Part shown: positions 27,750 to 37,488 of the stretch, one piece after another
How positions within the stretch are numbered: position 1 is the stretch's first letter
Layout: each line of letters begins with the position of its first letter
Assembly (NCBI GenBank): GCA_947588985.1
Contig: CANQBG010000002.1
Location: 22,224 to 86,223, forward strand
DNA from: an uncultured Clostridia bacterium
GTDB lineage: Bacteria > Bacillota > Clostridia > Christensenellales > Borkfalkiaceae
Reading direction: 5' to 3'
Length of the DNA stretch: 64,000 bases
Translations under genes and position numbers: made by a program
The notes under the pieces: generated by a model
Told to the model about the DNA's origin: nothing
Databases searched by the model: none
What the model saw: only the letters and a program-made list of their open reading frames with translations

Positions 27750-29024
27750 TTATTTACGGGGACTCGTTTCCAAGGGGCCGGAAACGAGGTCGCACGCCGC
27801 GCCGTCGAGATGGCGTTTTGTGAGCCGAACCTCGTACATGCCCCCCTCCTTTGCCGTCTCATTGTAGACGCGGATGTAGTTTTCGGTGTAGCCGCCGTCC
27901 TCCTCGAAGAGCGCGGTGAGCGTTTTCCCCAAGAAGCGGGAGAGGTAGCGCTCCTGTGCGCGCGCGGCGACTTCCCCGAGCCGTTTTGCGCGCTCCTTTT
28001 TGACGTCTGCGGCAATTTGTACAAGGCGCGCCGCCTGCGTCCCCGGCCGCGGGGAGAAGGGAAAGACGTGCACGCGCGCGAATCCCGCCTCCTCCACGAT
28101 GGAACACGACGAGAGAAAGTCCTCCTCCGTCTCGGTGGGGAAGCCGACGATGATGTCCGTCGTGATGGCGGCCTCCGGAAAGGCCGCGTAAATTTCCTCG
28201 CAGACGGCGAGGTACTCCTCCCGCGTATAGCGGCGGTTCATGGCACGGAGGACGCGCGTAGACCCGCTCTGCAGGGAGAGGTGGAAGTGCGGCGCGACGT
28301 TGCCCGCCGCCTTCATCTTTCGGAGGAAATCCTTGCCCACGATCCCCGCCTCGAGCGAGCCCAAACGGACGCGCGCGGGGAGATCCCGGAGGGCGAGGAG
28401 GAGGTCTCCGAGGTCGCGCTCCCCATCCCGCCATGCCGAGAGGTCGATGCCGGTGAGCACGATCTCCTTCGCCGGGAGGGCAGAGGCCTCCGCGACGATG
28501 GACGAGAGGGCGCGGCTGCGGCTCCTCCCGCGCAGGTAGGGAATAAGGCAGTAGGAACAGAAGCGGTCGCACCCGTCCTGCACCCGCAAAAAGGCGCGCG
28601 TCTTGTTGGACGCGGGCGGGGGGAGCTCGGTGAACTCCGTCTCCGCCTCGAGCATGACCCCCTTGGCGAACGCGCCGACGCGCTCCGCTCCGGCCGGGCC
28701 GATGAACTCGAGCAGGCGGTCCTTGTGCATGGCCCCCGCGACGAGCACGACGCCCGTCCGCTCCGCAAACTCCTCCGCGTTCTCCTGCGCGGCGCAGCCG
28801 AACACGACGACGGGCGCGGCGGGGCTGAATTTCCGCATGCGGGCGATCGCCTGCCGCGACTTCCGCGCCGCTTCCGCCGTGACGGCGCATGTGTTGAGAA
28901 GGTAGAGATCGGCGGGGCCGAGCGCGTCCGTCACCGTGTGCCCGAGATCCGCAAGCCCCCGCATGAGCGAGGCGCTCTCGACCTCATTCTGCTTGCAACC
29001 GAGCGTGAAAATACAGATCTTCAT
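27750..29024 (-). CDS. mtaB: tRNA t6A37 methylthiotransferase MtaB (radical SAM)
   Basis: MKICIFTLGCKQNEVES; CDRFCSYCLIPYLRGRSRSR; start trimmed to ATG at 29024. Confidence 0.93.
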   Translation of the reverse strand: MKICIFTLGCKQNEVESASLMRGLADLGHTVTDALGPADLYLLNTCAVTAEAARKSRQAIARMRKFSPAAPVVVFGCAAQENAEEFAERTGVVLVAGAMHKDRLLEFIGPAGAERVGAFAKGVMLEAETEFTELPPPASNKTRAFLRVQDGCDRFCSYCLIPYLRGRSRSRALSSIVAEASALPAKEIVLTGIDLSAWRDGERDLGDLLLALRDLPARVRLGSLEAGIVGKDFLRKMKAAGNVAPHFHLSLQSGSTRVLRAMNRRYTREEYLAVCEEIYAAFPEAAITTDIIVGFPTETEEDFLSSCSIVEEAGFARVHVFPFSPRPGTQAARLVQIAADVKKERAKRLGEVAARAQERYLSRFLGKTLTALFEEDGGYTENYIRVYNETAKEGGMYEVRLTKRHLDGAACDLVSGPLETSPRK

Positions 29025-29737
29025 CCGAGTTCTCCGAGCGCGTGCGCCGCGACGGCCACCATGGCGATCGCCGCCGTCTCCGCCCGCAAGATGCGCCGCC
29101 CGAGCGTGACGCCGCGATATCCGAGCGCCACGGCCTCCGCGTATTCCTCCTCCGCAAAGCCCCCTTCGCTGCCCACAACAAGGGCGCACGGGGCCTCGAT
29201 CGCGGACATGCCCCCCTCGTTTTGCATCAGGAACTCGCAAGCGAAGAGTTTTACGGGATACTCCGCGGCGGAGAGGAGGGCCTCCTTTAAGGTGGGAAAA
29301 TAGTCGATCGCGGGGGTCTTGGTCCGAAGGCATTGCTTCGCGGCCTCCCGCGCCACCTTTTTGAGGCGTTCGAGCTTGTTTTCATTCATGTATGCGGCGC
29401 AGAATTTGGAGGAAAAGACGCCCACGCGGCTCACTCCGAGCTCCGTCGCCTTCTGTACGACGAGCTCCGTCTTATCCCCCTTCAAGAGGCCTACGAGAAG
29501 GCAGATCTCGGACATGGGTTCGGTGGACGCGGTCTGCTCCTTCACGACGTGCAGCAACATGCGCCCCTTTTCCACCCCCGTGACGACGGCGGAATACGCC
29601 TTTCCGCTCCCATCGAGGAGGGTGACTTCGTCCCCGACGGTGAGGCGGAGCACATTCTTGGCATGGCGGAATTCGTCGCCCGCGAGCGCCACTTCCTCCG
29701 TGACGCGTTCCACAAAAAATCGCTTGGGAGCCGCCAT
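29021..29737 (-). CDS. rsmE: 16S rRNA m3U1498 methyltransferase RsmE
   Basis: KATELGVSRVGVFSSKFC...VVGSEGGFAEEEYAEA...LGRRILRAETAAIA. Confidence 0.94.
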   Translation of the reverse strand: MAAPKRFFVERVTEEVALAGDEFRHAKNVLRLTVGDEVTLLDGSGKAYSAVVTGVEKGRMLLHVVKEQTASTEPMSEICLLVGLLKGDKTELVVQKATELGVSRVGVFSSKFCAAYMNENKLERLKKVAREAAKQCLRTKTPAIDYFPTLKEALLSAAEYPVKLFACEFLMQNEGGMSAIEAPCALVVGSEGGFAEEEYAEAVALGYRGVTLGRRILRAETAAIAMVAVAAHALGELG

Positions 29738-30672
29738 CACCGCCTCCCGAACACGAGCGCGCACCAGCCGCCCCGGCTGCGCTCCTCCAAAAGGCGAAGC
29801 CCCTGCGCGGCGTAGGCCTCCGCCACGGCGCCCCGCCGCTCCTCGAGAATGCCCGAGAGCACGACGGTCCCCCCCTCCTCGAGATGGGCGGGAATGGCGG
29901 GCGCGAGCAGCAGGAGCACCTCCGCCGTGATGTTGGCGAGGATGAGGCCGGCCTTCATGGCGGTGTCGTCTAAGAGATTGGTCTCGGAGACGGCGACGTC
30001 CACGCCGTTTTTGGCGGCATTATGTTTGGCGCTGGCGACGGCGATGGGGTCGATATCGGTGAGATAACAGCCCTTCGCGCCGAGTTTTTTGGCCGCGATG
30101 CCCAAGATCCCGCTTCCGCAGCCCACGTCTAAGGCGACGTCGCCCGCCTTGAGATACTTCTGCATGAGCTCGACGCACATCGCCGTCGTCTCGTGTTCCC
30201 CCGTGCCGAAGGCCATGTTGGAGTCGAGAAGGATGACCTTCTCTTCGGGCGCGGCACGGTATTCGATCCACTCGGGCACGACGACCACCTTCCCCAACCG
30301 GATGGGGCGGAAGTGCTTCTTCCAGATCTCGATCCAGTCGTCGCCGTCGATCTCGCGCACGCTCTCCTCGAGGGTGCCGAAGTCGATCTCCCCCGCGGCG
30401 AGCGCCTTCCGCTCGCGGAGGGCGCGCACGATGGCGGGGATCTCCTCCCGCGCGGAGAGCTCCAAAAAGGCCTTGACGAGCACGTCGCTGCGGGGCGTCT
30501 GCAGGGCGGGGTCGAGGTAGTCCCAATAGATCCCGTGGACGCCCGCCTGCAAAGCGACGACGTCGGCGTAGTCGGAGACGGCCACGCCGCCCACGGTGTA
30601 GTCCCAGAGGAGGTCCGCGACGAGCTCGCTCGCCTCCGAAGTCGTCCGGATGGTAAGTTCGAGATATTTCAT
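29737..30672 (-). CDS. prmA: Ribosomal protein L11 methyltransferase
   Basis: MKYLELTIRTTSEASELVADLLW...FGTGEHETTAMCVELMQKYLKAGDVALDVGCGSGILGIAAKKLGAK. Confidence 0.94.
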   Translation of the reverse strand: MKYLELTIRTTSEASELVADLLWDYTVGGVAVSDYADVVALQAGVHGIYWDYLDPALQTPRSDVLVKAFLELSAREEIPAIVRALRERKALAAGEIDFGTLEESVREIDGDDWIEIWKKHFRPIRLGKVVVVPEWIEYRAAPEEKVILLDSNMAFGTGEHETTAMCVELMQKYLKAGDVALDVGCGSGILGIAAKKLGAKGCYLTDIDPIAVASAKHNAAKNGVDVAVSETNLLDDTAMKAGLILANITAEVLLLLAPAIPAHLEEGGTVVLSGILEERRGAVAEAYAAQGLRLLEERSRGGWCALVFGRR

Positions 30673-30756
30673 GCCTCTATTATAATGGATGGCGCGGCGG
30701 ATGTCAAGGATTTGCAAAAGACGCGCCCGAAATGCCCGAAATCTCGCAATCCCCCC

Positions 30757-30785
30757 TTGCAAAGTAAAAAAAATTGTGCTATAAT
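30757..30785 (+). promoter_or_regulatory. Sigma70-type promoter of the NCS2 permease
   Basis: TTGCAA-N17-TATAAT. Confidence 0.75.
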
Positions 30786-30814
30786 ACGGGTAATATCTCA
30801 TTGCAGAGGAATGT

Positions 30815-32320
30815 ATGAAACGACACCGCGCGCCCCACGGCTCCCCGGAAGGGAGCGCCTCCCCCTCAAAACGCGGCTTTCTCGGCCGGCTCGACGCCTT
30901 CTTCGGCATCACGGCCGCAGGGTCCGACTTCAAACGGGAGATCTTAGCCGGGCTCACCACCTTCACGGCCATGGTCTATATCCTCATGGCCAATTCCGAG
31001 ATGTTCGCAAAAGTCATCCCGGCGGAAAACGCCGCCGCGGCCTACGGCGCCGCCTACCTCGCCACGGCGATCGGAGCCGTCGCGGGGACGATGCTCATGG
31101 CCTTCTTCGCCAAAATGCCCCTCGCGCAGGCCTCCGGCATGGGCATCAACGCCTTTATCGTCTACTCGCTCATCCTCGGCGGGACGGGTCTCACCTATGC
31201 CAACTGCATGGCGATCACCCTCCTCAACGGCGCCCTCTTCCTCATCCTCACCCTCACGGGAGTGCGCAAGCGGATCTTCGAGGCCATCCCCGCGGGCATC
31301 CGCCACGCCATCCCCATCGGGATCGGGCTCTTCATCGCCTTTGTGGGGTTGCAGGACGCGGGCGTCATCACCGCCGATCCCTCCACCCTCGTCACTCTCG
31401 TCTCCTTCAACCTCCTCGGCACGAACACCTATTTCAACATGGTCGGCGCGCTCGTCGCCCTCCTCGGCGTCGTCGCCATCGCCGCCTTCGCGAAGAAGAA
31501 CGTGAAGGGCGGGCTCTTTTGGGGCATTCTCGGCTCTACGGCGCTTTACTATGCCCTCACCGGCATCGGCGCGGCCTGCGGGTCCGTCGCGTGCAGGGAG
31601 TTTTACGGGAGCTTCACCCTCACCGACCCCTTCTCCGCCTTCGCCGCGTGGGGGAAGCACTCCTTTGCGGCCGTCTTTACGCAGGGCTTCGATTTCAGCG
31701 GCTACCTCGGCACGCCGGGCAACAATGCGGGCACGCTCGCCGTCCTTCTCGTCACCTCCGAGCTCTCCCTCTGCATGATCGGCATGTTCGACACGGTGGG
31801 CACGCTCTACGGCGCATGCTCCAAGGGCAACCTGCTCGATGAGCGGGGCGTTCCCCTCCGCATGGAACGCATGATGCTCACCGATTCCATCGCTACCTGC
31901 GTGGGCGCGGTGGCGGGGACCTCCACCGTGATCACCTTCGTGGAGTCCTCCTCGGGCGTCGCGGCGGGCGGAAAGACGGGGTTCACCGCCTTCACGGCGG
32001 GGCTTCTCTTCTTAGCCGCCATGCTGCTCTCCCCCATCGCACGGCTCATCCCCGCCCCTGCGACGGCGGCCGCGCTCATCTGGATCGGCGTGCAGATGAT
32101 GTCCTCCGTCACCAAGATCGATTGGGAGGACCCCGCCGACGCCGCCGTGGCCTTCCTCTCCTTCCTCGTGATGCTGCTCGGCTACTCCATCGCCAAGGGG
32201 ATCGGCATCGGCATCCTCGCCTATATCCTCATCATGCTCGTCACGGGGAACGCAAAGAAGGTGCCCGTGCCCACCTATCTCATCGGCGCGCTCTTTCTCG
32301 CCACCTTCCTCCTGACATAA
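30815..32320 (+). CDS. NCS2 family (AzgA-type) purine permease
   Basis: DFKREILAGLTTFTAMVYILMANSEMF; ASGMGINAFIVYSL; GIGLFIAFVGLQDAGVI. Confidence 0.93.
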   Translation: MKRHRAPHGSPEGSASPSKRGFLGRLDAFFGITAAGSDFKREILAGLTTFTAMVYILMANSEMFAKVIPAENAAAAYGAAYLATAIGAVAGTMLMAFFAKMPLAQASGMGINAFIVYSLILGGTGLTYANCMAITLLNGALFLILTLTGVRKRIFEAIPAGIRHAIPIGIGLFIAFVGLQDAGVITADPSTLVTLVSFNLLGTNTYFNMVGALVALLGVVAIAAFAKKNVKGGLFWGILGSTALYYALTGIGAACGSVACREFYGSFTLTDPFSAFAAWGKHSFAAVFTQGFDFSGYLGTPGNNAGTLAVLLVTSELSLCMIGMFDTVGTLYGACSKGNLLDERGVPLRMERMMLTDSIATCVGAVAGTSTVITFVESSSGVAAGGKTGFTAFTAGLLFLAAMLLSPIARLIPAPATAAALIWIGVQMMSSVTKIDWEDPADAAVAFLSFLVMLLGYSIAKGIGIGILAYILIMLVTGNAKKVPVPTYLIGALFLATFLLT

Positions 32321-32415
32321 AAAAACGGCGCATCGCTCGCCGTGTAGAAGAAATCGGGGCCACCCATGTGCGAAACAGACCCATTCGAATCGCATTTTGA
32401 TCCCAAGATAGCACA

Positions 32416-32449
32416 CTGTCCCCGGCGCGAAAGGCTGCGCCGGGGACAG
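32416..32449. terminator. Stem-loop between convergent genes
   Basis: CTGTCCCCGGCGC-gaaaggct-GCGCCGGGGACAG; weak U-tract. Confidence 0.55.
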
Positions 32450-32495
32450 GATCTTATTGGAAGAAGTTCGCTCTTCCGCCCCGAAGGGGAGAGGA

Positions 32496-33422
32496 TCAAT
32501 ACTTGGTCACTTTGACCGATTTGATGAGGATGGGCATCTCGATCGGCGTCTCGAAGGTGGCCGTGTAGGCGCTCTTGCGGACGCTCTCGAAGGGCTCGTA
32601 TTGGTTGAGCGGCACGTTTTCCTGCGTCGTCGTGAAGGAGAACTCGTCCTCCTCGCTGTGCTCCCCAATGTAATCGCTGATGGCGAGGAGCAGACCGTTT
32701 TGGAGCTGGCCCTCATAGTCCTTCGCCATGCCGAACACGCAGTATTTCTCCGCGAGGTCGTAATTGGGGGCGCTGCTCGGGGAGAGATAGGTGTAGAAGA
32801 GGGACGTCGCGCTGTTCATGACGTAGTTCTCGTATTGGAGCGCCTTCCCATCCGTGGCCTTGCCGCCGTCCGCACGGGCGATCGTCACCTTGTCGGTGAT
32901 CTTGTCGCCCTTGTCGGAATAATACATGACGAGCGCGCCCTGCCTGTGGTCGTACTCGCGGCCATACTCATTCTGCACCTTGCCCGCCTGTTCGCCATAG
33001 ACGGTGTAGAGCCCTTCGCCCTTGTCGGGCGCAATTTGGGTGCCCGCCGTCCGCCAGACGGACTGCGTGAAGGTGATCCCCTTCTCCTCCTCGAGGGCGC
33101 GGACTTCCGTGAAATAGTCCACTTCGCGGAGCTCGTCGTTTTCGAGCTTATAGCCGCCCGTGTAGAGGAAGTTGGCGTCATAGTCGTGGATGCACATGCC
33201 CTCGTAGTAGCCCGCGTCGGCAAGCTCGATGAAGTGCTTCACCGTCTGCGGAGCGTCGGTGCGGGAGAGGACATAGTCCACGGCATAGTCCTTGCCGTTG
33301 AACGAATAGGTGATGGTGAGCTCGGGGTTGGTCGTCGTACAGCCGGAAAACGCCATGAGCACGCCCGCGGAGAGGGCGACGGTCAGGGCGACGGCGCCCA
33401 TTTTGAAGAATTTCTTATTCAC
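32496..33422 (-). CDS. Cyclophilin-type peptidyl-prolyl isomerase-like lipoprotein
   Basis: Lipobox VLMAFSGC; APQTVKHFIELADAGYYEGMCIHDYDANFLYTGGY. Confidence 0.75.
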   Translation of the reverse strand: MNKKFFKMGAVALTVALSAGVLMAFSGCTTTNPELTITYSFNGKDYAVDYVLSRTDAPQTVKHFIELADAGYYEGMCIHDYDANFLYTGGYKLENDELREVDYFTEVRALEEEKGITFTQSVWRTAGTQIAPDKGEGLYTVYGEQAGKVQNEYGREYDHRQGALVMYYSDKGDKITDKVTIARADGGKATDGKALQYENYVMNSATSLFYTYLSPSSAPNYDLAEKYCVFGMAKDYEGQLQNGLLLAISDYIGEHSEEDEFSFTTTQENVPLNQYEPFESVRKSAYTATFETPIEMPILIKSVKVTKY

Positions 33423-33633
33423 AAACAGCCTCCTGAATGTCTCGATAGGAATACACTCCTATTTTACCCGTATTTTTTCCATCCGTCAAGTGCTTTCGGC
33501 GGATTCTCGGTGAAAATTGTGTTATGAACGCAAAAATCCGCCCATAAAGCGCGCCCCTTCGGCGGACGTGCCGCCTTTCCGCGGCTCGGGTTTTATTTGG
33601 TGAGATAGGATTTCCCATCCCGCGCGGGGAGTT

Positions 33634-33662
33634 TCAGTTGTTTACAAATTGTAATCAACTGA
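33634..33662. promoter_or_regulatory. 29-bp near-perfect dyad, operator-like
   Basis: TCAGTTGTTTACAA-A-TTGTAATCAACTGA; 14-bp arms, one mismatch. Confidence 0.5.
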
Positions 33663-33707
33663 CCCATCCCCTCCTTTGGCGGGATGGCGCACGCGCGAGC
33701 GCGTAGG

Positions 33708-33732
33708 AAAAAGCCCCCCGAGGAGGGAGGGC
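33708..33732 (-). terminator. Intrinsic terminator after mreB-like gene
   Basis: Minus strand GCCCTCC-ctcctc-GGGGGGC-TTTTT. Confidence 0.7.
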
Positions 33733-33737
33733 ATAGG

Positions 33738-34727
33738 TTATGCGGGGAGGGTGAGTTTTTTGAGAAGGACGGGGGAGCCGATGACGCGGCCGCCGCCGAG
33801 CACCACCGCCGTGTGGACGTCCGTGGCGAGATGGGCCTCCATGTTGAGCTTCTCCGAGAAGTAGTCGGCAAACCCCGCGAGGGCGCATACGCCGCCGGAG
33901 AGGTAGATCCCGTTCTTTTTGAGGGAGGCGGAGACCTCGGCCGCCACCTTGCTCATAAGGCGCTCGGAGTAGGAGATGGCCGCGTCCACGATCTTGCGGA
34001 TGGGGGGAAGAATGTCGCCCGAAGTCACCGTCACCGCGCGCGGGCGGCCCGTCTTGAGGTCGCGCCCGTTGACGACGGTGCTCTGGTTGTCCCCCGCGAG
34101 CAGGCTGCCCACGGCGATCTTGAGGCGTTCGCTCGAGAGGAGGCCGAGCTTGAGGTCGTAGGTCTCGGCCACTTCATCGATGATGCCCACGTCCATATTG
34201 TTGCCGCCGATGGCCAAATTGACGCCCGCGATCATGCCGTCGAGGGAGAAGATGGCGGCGGACGTCTTGCCGGCGCCGAAGTCGAGGGCGAAGATGGGGT
34301 TGGAATCGGAGAGGGGCACGTCTTGCCCGAGGGCGACGAGGAAGGGCGTGGGGACAAAGGAGACGCGGGTGACGCCCACGGCCTTGGCGACGCGGTAATA
34401 CCCCTCCTGCGCCTCGGGACGGATGCCCACGGGCACGCAGAAGAGCACTTCCATGGAGAAAGCGCGCCGCACGACTTTGCTCAAAAAGTATTCGAGCAGG
34501 GCCGCGGCATACCGCTCCTGCACGATCTCGCCCTCCGCGATGGGAAAGATGAGCTCGGTGAGTTCGCCCGTCTTGCCGAGCAGACGCTTGGCGTCGTCGC
34601 CATAGGCGCGGATCTCCTTCGTCTCACGGGAGACGGCGAGGCAGGTGGCCTCTGCGAGCACGATCCCGTAGCCGATGCGATAGATTTTCGTGACCGACGT
34701 TCCGAAGTCGATCGCAAGCTTCAACAT
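33738..34727 (-). CDS. MreB/Mbl-like actin-family protein
   Basis: MLKLAIDFGTSVTKIYRIGYGIVLAEATCLA...IGGNNMDVGII...IYLSGGVCALAGFADYFSEKLN. Confidence 0.85.
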   Translation of the reverse strand: MLKLAIDFGTSVTKIYRIGYGIVLAEATCLAVSRETKEIRAYGDDAKRLLGKTGELTELIFPIAEGEIVQERYAAALLEYFLSKVVRRAFSMEVLFCVPVGIRPEAQEGYYRVAKAVGVTRVSFVPTPFLVALGQDVPLSDSNPIFALDFGAGKTSAAIFSLDGMIAGVNLAIGGNNMDVGIIDEVAETYDLKLGLLSSERLKIAVGSLLAGDNQSTVVNGRDLKTGRPRAVTVTSGDILPPIRKIVDAAISYSERLMSKVAAEVSASLKKNGIYLSGGVCALAGFADYFSEKLNMEAHLATDVHTAVVLGGGRVIGSPVLLKKLTLPA

Positions 34728-35278
34728 AGCGTTCCTCCATGTATGGTCGCGAGCATGGTACCCACCTCTTCGGTCGGAAGGCCCACAACGTTGGTATAAC
34801 TCCCCTCGATCCGCTCCACGAGCGGATACCCGTCCTGAATGCCGTATGCCCCCGCCTTGCCCTGCCAGAGGCCGCTTTCGAGATAGGCAAAGAGCACCTC
34901 CTCCCCGAGGGACGCGAACGTCACTTGGGTCGCGGCGACGCATTCCCGCCGCCCGTGTGCGGAGAGCACGCAGACGCCCGTATACACGGTGTGCGTCTTG
35001 CCCGAGAGCCGGCGAAGCATGCGCTCCGCGTCCGCGCGGTCCTTTGGCTTTCCGAGGGCCTCCCCCTCCGAAGCGACCACGGTATCCGCGCCGAGCACGA
35101 CGTCGCCTTTGTGGCGCGAAAAGACGTCCTCCGCCTTCCCGCGGGCGTTGAGAAGGGCCTCCTCGTCGGGGGCAAGGCCGCTCTTCTCCGGAAAATCGGA
35201 GGGCTCGACTGCAAACGCGTAGCCGAGCTCCCGTAAAAGTTCCCGCCTGCGCGGGGAATTGGATGCGAGGATCAACAT
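34721..35278 (-). CDS. maf: Maf-like nucleotide pyrophosphatase
   Basis: MLILASNSPRRRELLRELGYAF...VVLGADTVV...ESGLWQGKAGAYGIQ. Confidence 0.94.
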   Translation of the reverse strand: MLILASNSPRRRELLRELGYAFAVEPSDFPEKSGLAPDEEALLNARGKAEDVFSRHKGDVVLGADTVVASEGEALGKPKDRADAERMLRRLSGKTHTVYTGVCVLSAHGRRECVAATQVTFASLGEEVLFAYLESGLWQGKAGAYGIQDGYPLVERIEGSYTNVVGLPTEEVGTMLATIHGGTLC

Positions 35279-35300
35279 GGCGATATCGGGGGTACAAAGG

Positions 35301-35334
35301 GGTATCAGACAGAAAACGGGCATACCATGTCTGA
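35301..35334 (+). repeat. Intergenic interspersed-motif copy with pseudoknot-like flanks
   Basis: GGTATCAGACAgaaaacgggcATACCATGTCTGA: GGTAT/ATACC and TCAGACA/TGTCTGA interleaved. Confidence 0.6.
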
Positions 35335-35352
35335 AGAGGAGGATTCAAAAAC

Positions 35353-36864
35353 TCAAAGGATCTCGAGATTTTTCCGGAAGGTGCGCTTGAATTCCGCGCC
35401 CGCCTTGGCGGCCTGACGGAGCTCGAGCGTCGCATCGCCCGCGAGCTCCGTTTTCATGATGACGGAGTCGCCCAACACGTCGCAGTTGATCCCCTTCACC
35501 ATGCCGAGGCCGCTCCTGTCGAGGCTCTCCGCTATGCGGAGGAGCACGCCGAGCTTTCTCACCACGTCGAGGTCCTCGTCCGTGACGATGTCGCGGTAGC
35601 GGTTCCAATCGGCGGGGAGGAGGTCCTCCTTCCGATGGCAGCCCGCCACGAAGGCGGCGAGCACGATCTCCCGGTGCGTCGCCCCATAGATGCCGCTGTT
35701 CAAGATCATGTAGCGGCTGTGCTTCTGATGGTTATAATACCGCACGCGCAGCCCGCAGTCGTGCAGGCTCGCCGCGATCTTGAGCACTTTTAAGTAAATG
35801 CGCGGGAACTTGTGCAGGACGCGCAACTGTTTGAAGAGCTGAATGGCGAGATGGACGACGTTCTCCACATGCTTTTCGTTGCACCCGTAGTATGTGACGA
35901 GGGTGGAAAGGGAATAAGAGAGCACGTCGGAGATGGGCCGCTCCACCGTCATGGGGATGGCCATGTTGAACATGATGCCCTCGCGGAGGCCGCAGCCGCT
36001 CAGCGTGAAGCCGTCGATGTGGAGGTAGTCCGTGAACGCCTTGATGATGGCGAGCGCGGCGGGCATGATGTCGGCCCGTTCGGGGGAGAGCCCGCGGATG
36101 CGCTTGCGCTTCTCCACGTCTAAAACGCGCACCATCTCATAGACGGAGGTGAAGTCCTCCGTGGTGAAGGCATAGTTGTGCACCGTGTTGAGCGGATACT
36201 TGCGCACGATGCGGTTGATCTTATAGAGGTTGCGGAAGGACCCGCCCACGCCGATCATCTGCGTGTCGGGATCGACCTCCGAGAGCCATTCGATCTTCTT
36301 GAACTGCTCGGTGAAGAACTCCTCGATGCGCGCCGTCTGCTCCTCGGGCGTGCCGTCGTCCGCGAAGAGATCGGTGAGCGTCACCGCGCCGAAGGCGAGC
36401 GTCGCGAAGTTCAGGATGGAGCGGCGGTTGTAGTAGATGATCTTGGTGCTGCCGCCGCCGATCTCGAGGATGATGCCCTTGGGGATATCCATCGAGTTGA
36501 TGACGCCGCGATAGACGAGCGTGGCCTCCTCTTCCTCCGAGAGCACGTCCACGCGGATGCCGCAGGACGCCTGGATCTCATCGAGAAAGGACCGCTGGTT
36601 CTTGGCACGGCGAACGGCCGCCGTCGCAACGGCGATGATCTGGTCGACGCCCGAAGCGTCGCACAGCCGCTTAAACATCTTTAAGGTCTTGATGGTCTCC
36701 GATACGCGTTGCGGCTTCAGAAAGCCGTCCCTGTCCATATCTTGTCCGAGGCGCACGCTCTCCTTGAGCTCGTCCTCCACCATAAAGTGCCCGTCCCCGA
36801 ACATCTGCACGATCACGAGCCGCGCGGAATTGGAACCCAGGTCTATGATGCCGATTTTTTCCAT
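35353..36864 (-). CDS. ppx: Exopolyphosphatase / Ppx-GppA phosphatase with HD-type C-terminus
   Basis: IGIIDLGSNSARLVIVQM...ILEIGGGSTKIIYYN...ASLHDCGLRVRYYNHQKHSRYMI. Confidence 0.92.
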   Translation of the reverse strand: MEKIGIIDLGSNSARLVIVQMFGDGHFMVEDELKESVRLGQDMDRDGFLKPQRVSETIKTLKMFKRLCDASGVDQIIAVATAAVRRAKNQRSFLDEIQASCGIRVDVLSEEEEATLVYRGVINSMDIPKGIILEIGGGSTKIIYYNRRSILNFATLAFGAVTLTDLFADDGTPEEQTARIEEFFTEQFKKIEWLSEVDPDTQMIGVGGSFRNLYKINRIVRKYPLNTVHNYAFTTEDFTSVYEMVRVLDVEKRKRIRGLSPERADIMPAALAIIKAFTDYLHIDGFTLSGCGLREGIMFNMAIPMTVERPISDVLSYSLSTLVTYYGCNEKHVENVVHLAIQLFKQLRVLHKFPRIYLKVLKIAASLHDCGLRVRYYNHQKHSRYMILNSGIYGATHREIVLAAFVAGCHRKEDLLPADWNRYRDIVTDEDLDVVRKLGVLLRIAESLDRSGLGMVKGINCDVLGDSVIMKTELAGDATLELRQAAKAGAEFKRTFRKNLEIL

Positions 36865-37080
36865 GTGGATCTCCTTTCCGTAACCGGCAGACCCTCTCTG
36901 CCGGGATCCGAGGTCGTTTCGTTTGACTGCAACTTCGAAAATCGCCCCATTTTTTTACTCTTCGCTATTTTATCACACGTTTGCGGTTTTGTCCATACCC
37001 TTTTTGAAAATTTTTTCCCTTTTCACAAAAATTTTTCATTGCCGCCCGCATGTCCCCTTTTTATATAGACAATATATTTA

Positions 37081-37488
37081 CTATTTATTATAAATATTTC
37101 GGGGACGGTCCGTCGGCCGCCCATGGGCGGAGGCGCGCGATTTGTGAAATATTAACACCGCGAGCCCGCACAAAAAGAGCCCGAAGCCCTGCCGCAGCAT
37201 CCCCGCGGGAAGATAGGCCGCGGCGAGGGAGGAGAGCACCGAACAGAGCAGCGCGGGGACGATGAGGGCGATTAGGCCGCGCCGGTCGAGCAGGCCGCCC
37301 TTGGCGTGGACGGCGAGGGCGAGCAGCGACATGGGGAGAAAGGAGAGGAGATTGACCCCCTGCGCCGTCCGCTGCGGCACGCCGAGGACGAGGGTGAGGA
37401 GGGGGATGAGCACGGTGCCGCCGCCCATGCCCATTCCCCCGAGGACTCCGCCGAGCACGCCGCAGAGGAGATAGACAAGAAAGCTCAC
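37081..37488 (-). CDS. TauE/SafE-type permease half
   Basis: LLCGVLGGVLGGMGMGGGTVLIPLLTLVLGVPQRTAQGVNLLSFLP. Confidence 0.85.
   Translation of the reverse strand: MSFLVYLLCGVLGGVLGGMGMGGGTVLIPLLTLVLGVPQRTAQGVNLLSFLPMSLLALAVHAKGGLLDRRGLIALIVPALLCSVLSSLAAAYLPAGMLRQGFGLFLCGLAVLIFHKSRASAHGRPTDRPRNIYNK

Noticed and set aside
34748-34762. GCATGGTACCC in maf as a motif copy
   Set aside because: Lacks the TCRG(A/G) half and may simply encode a Maf C-terminal segment (EEVGTMLAT).
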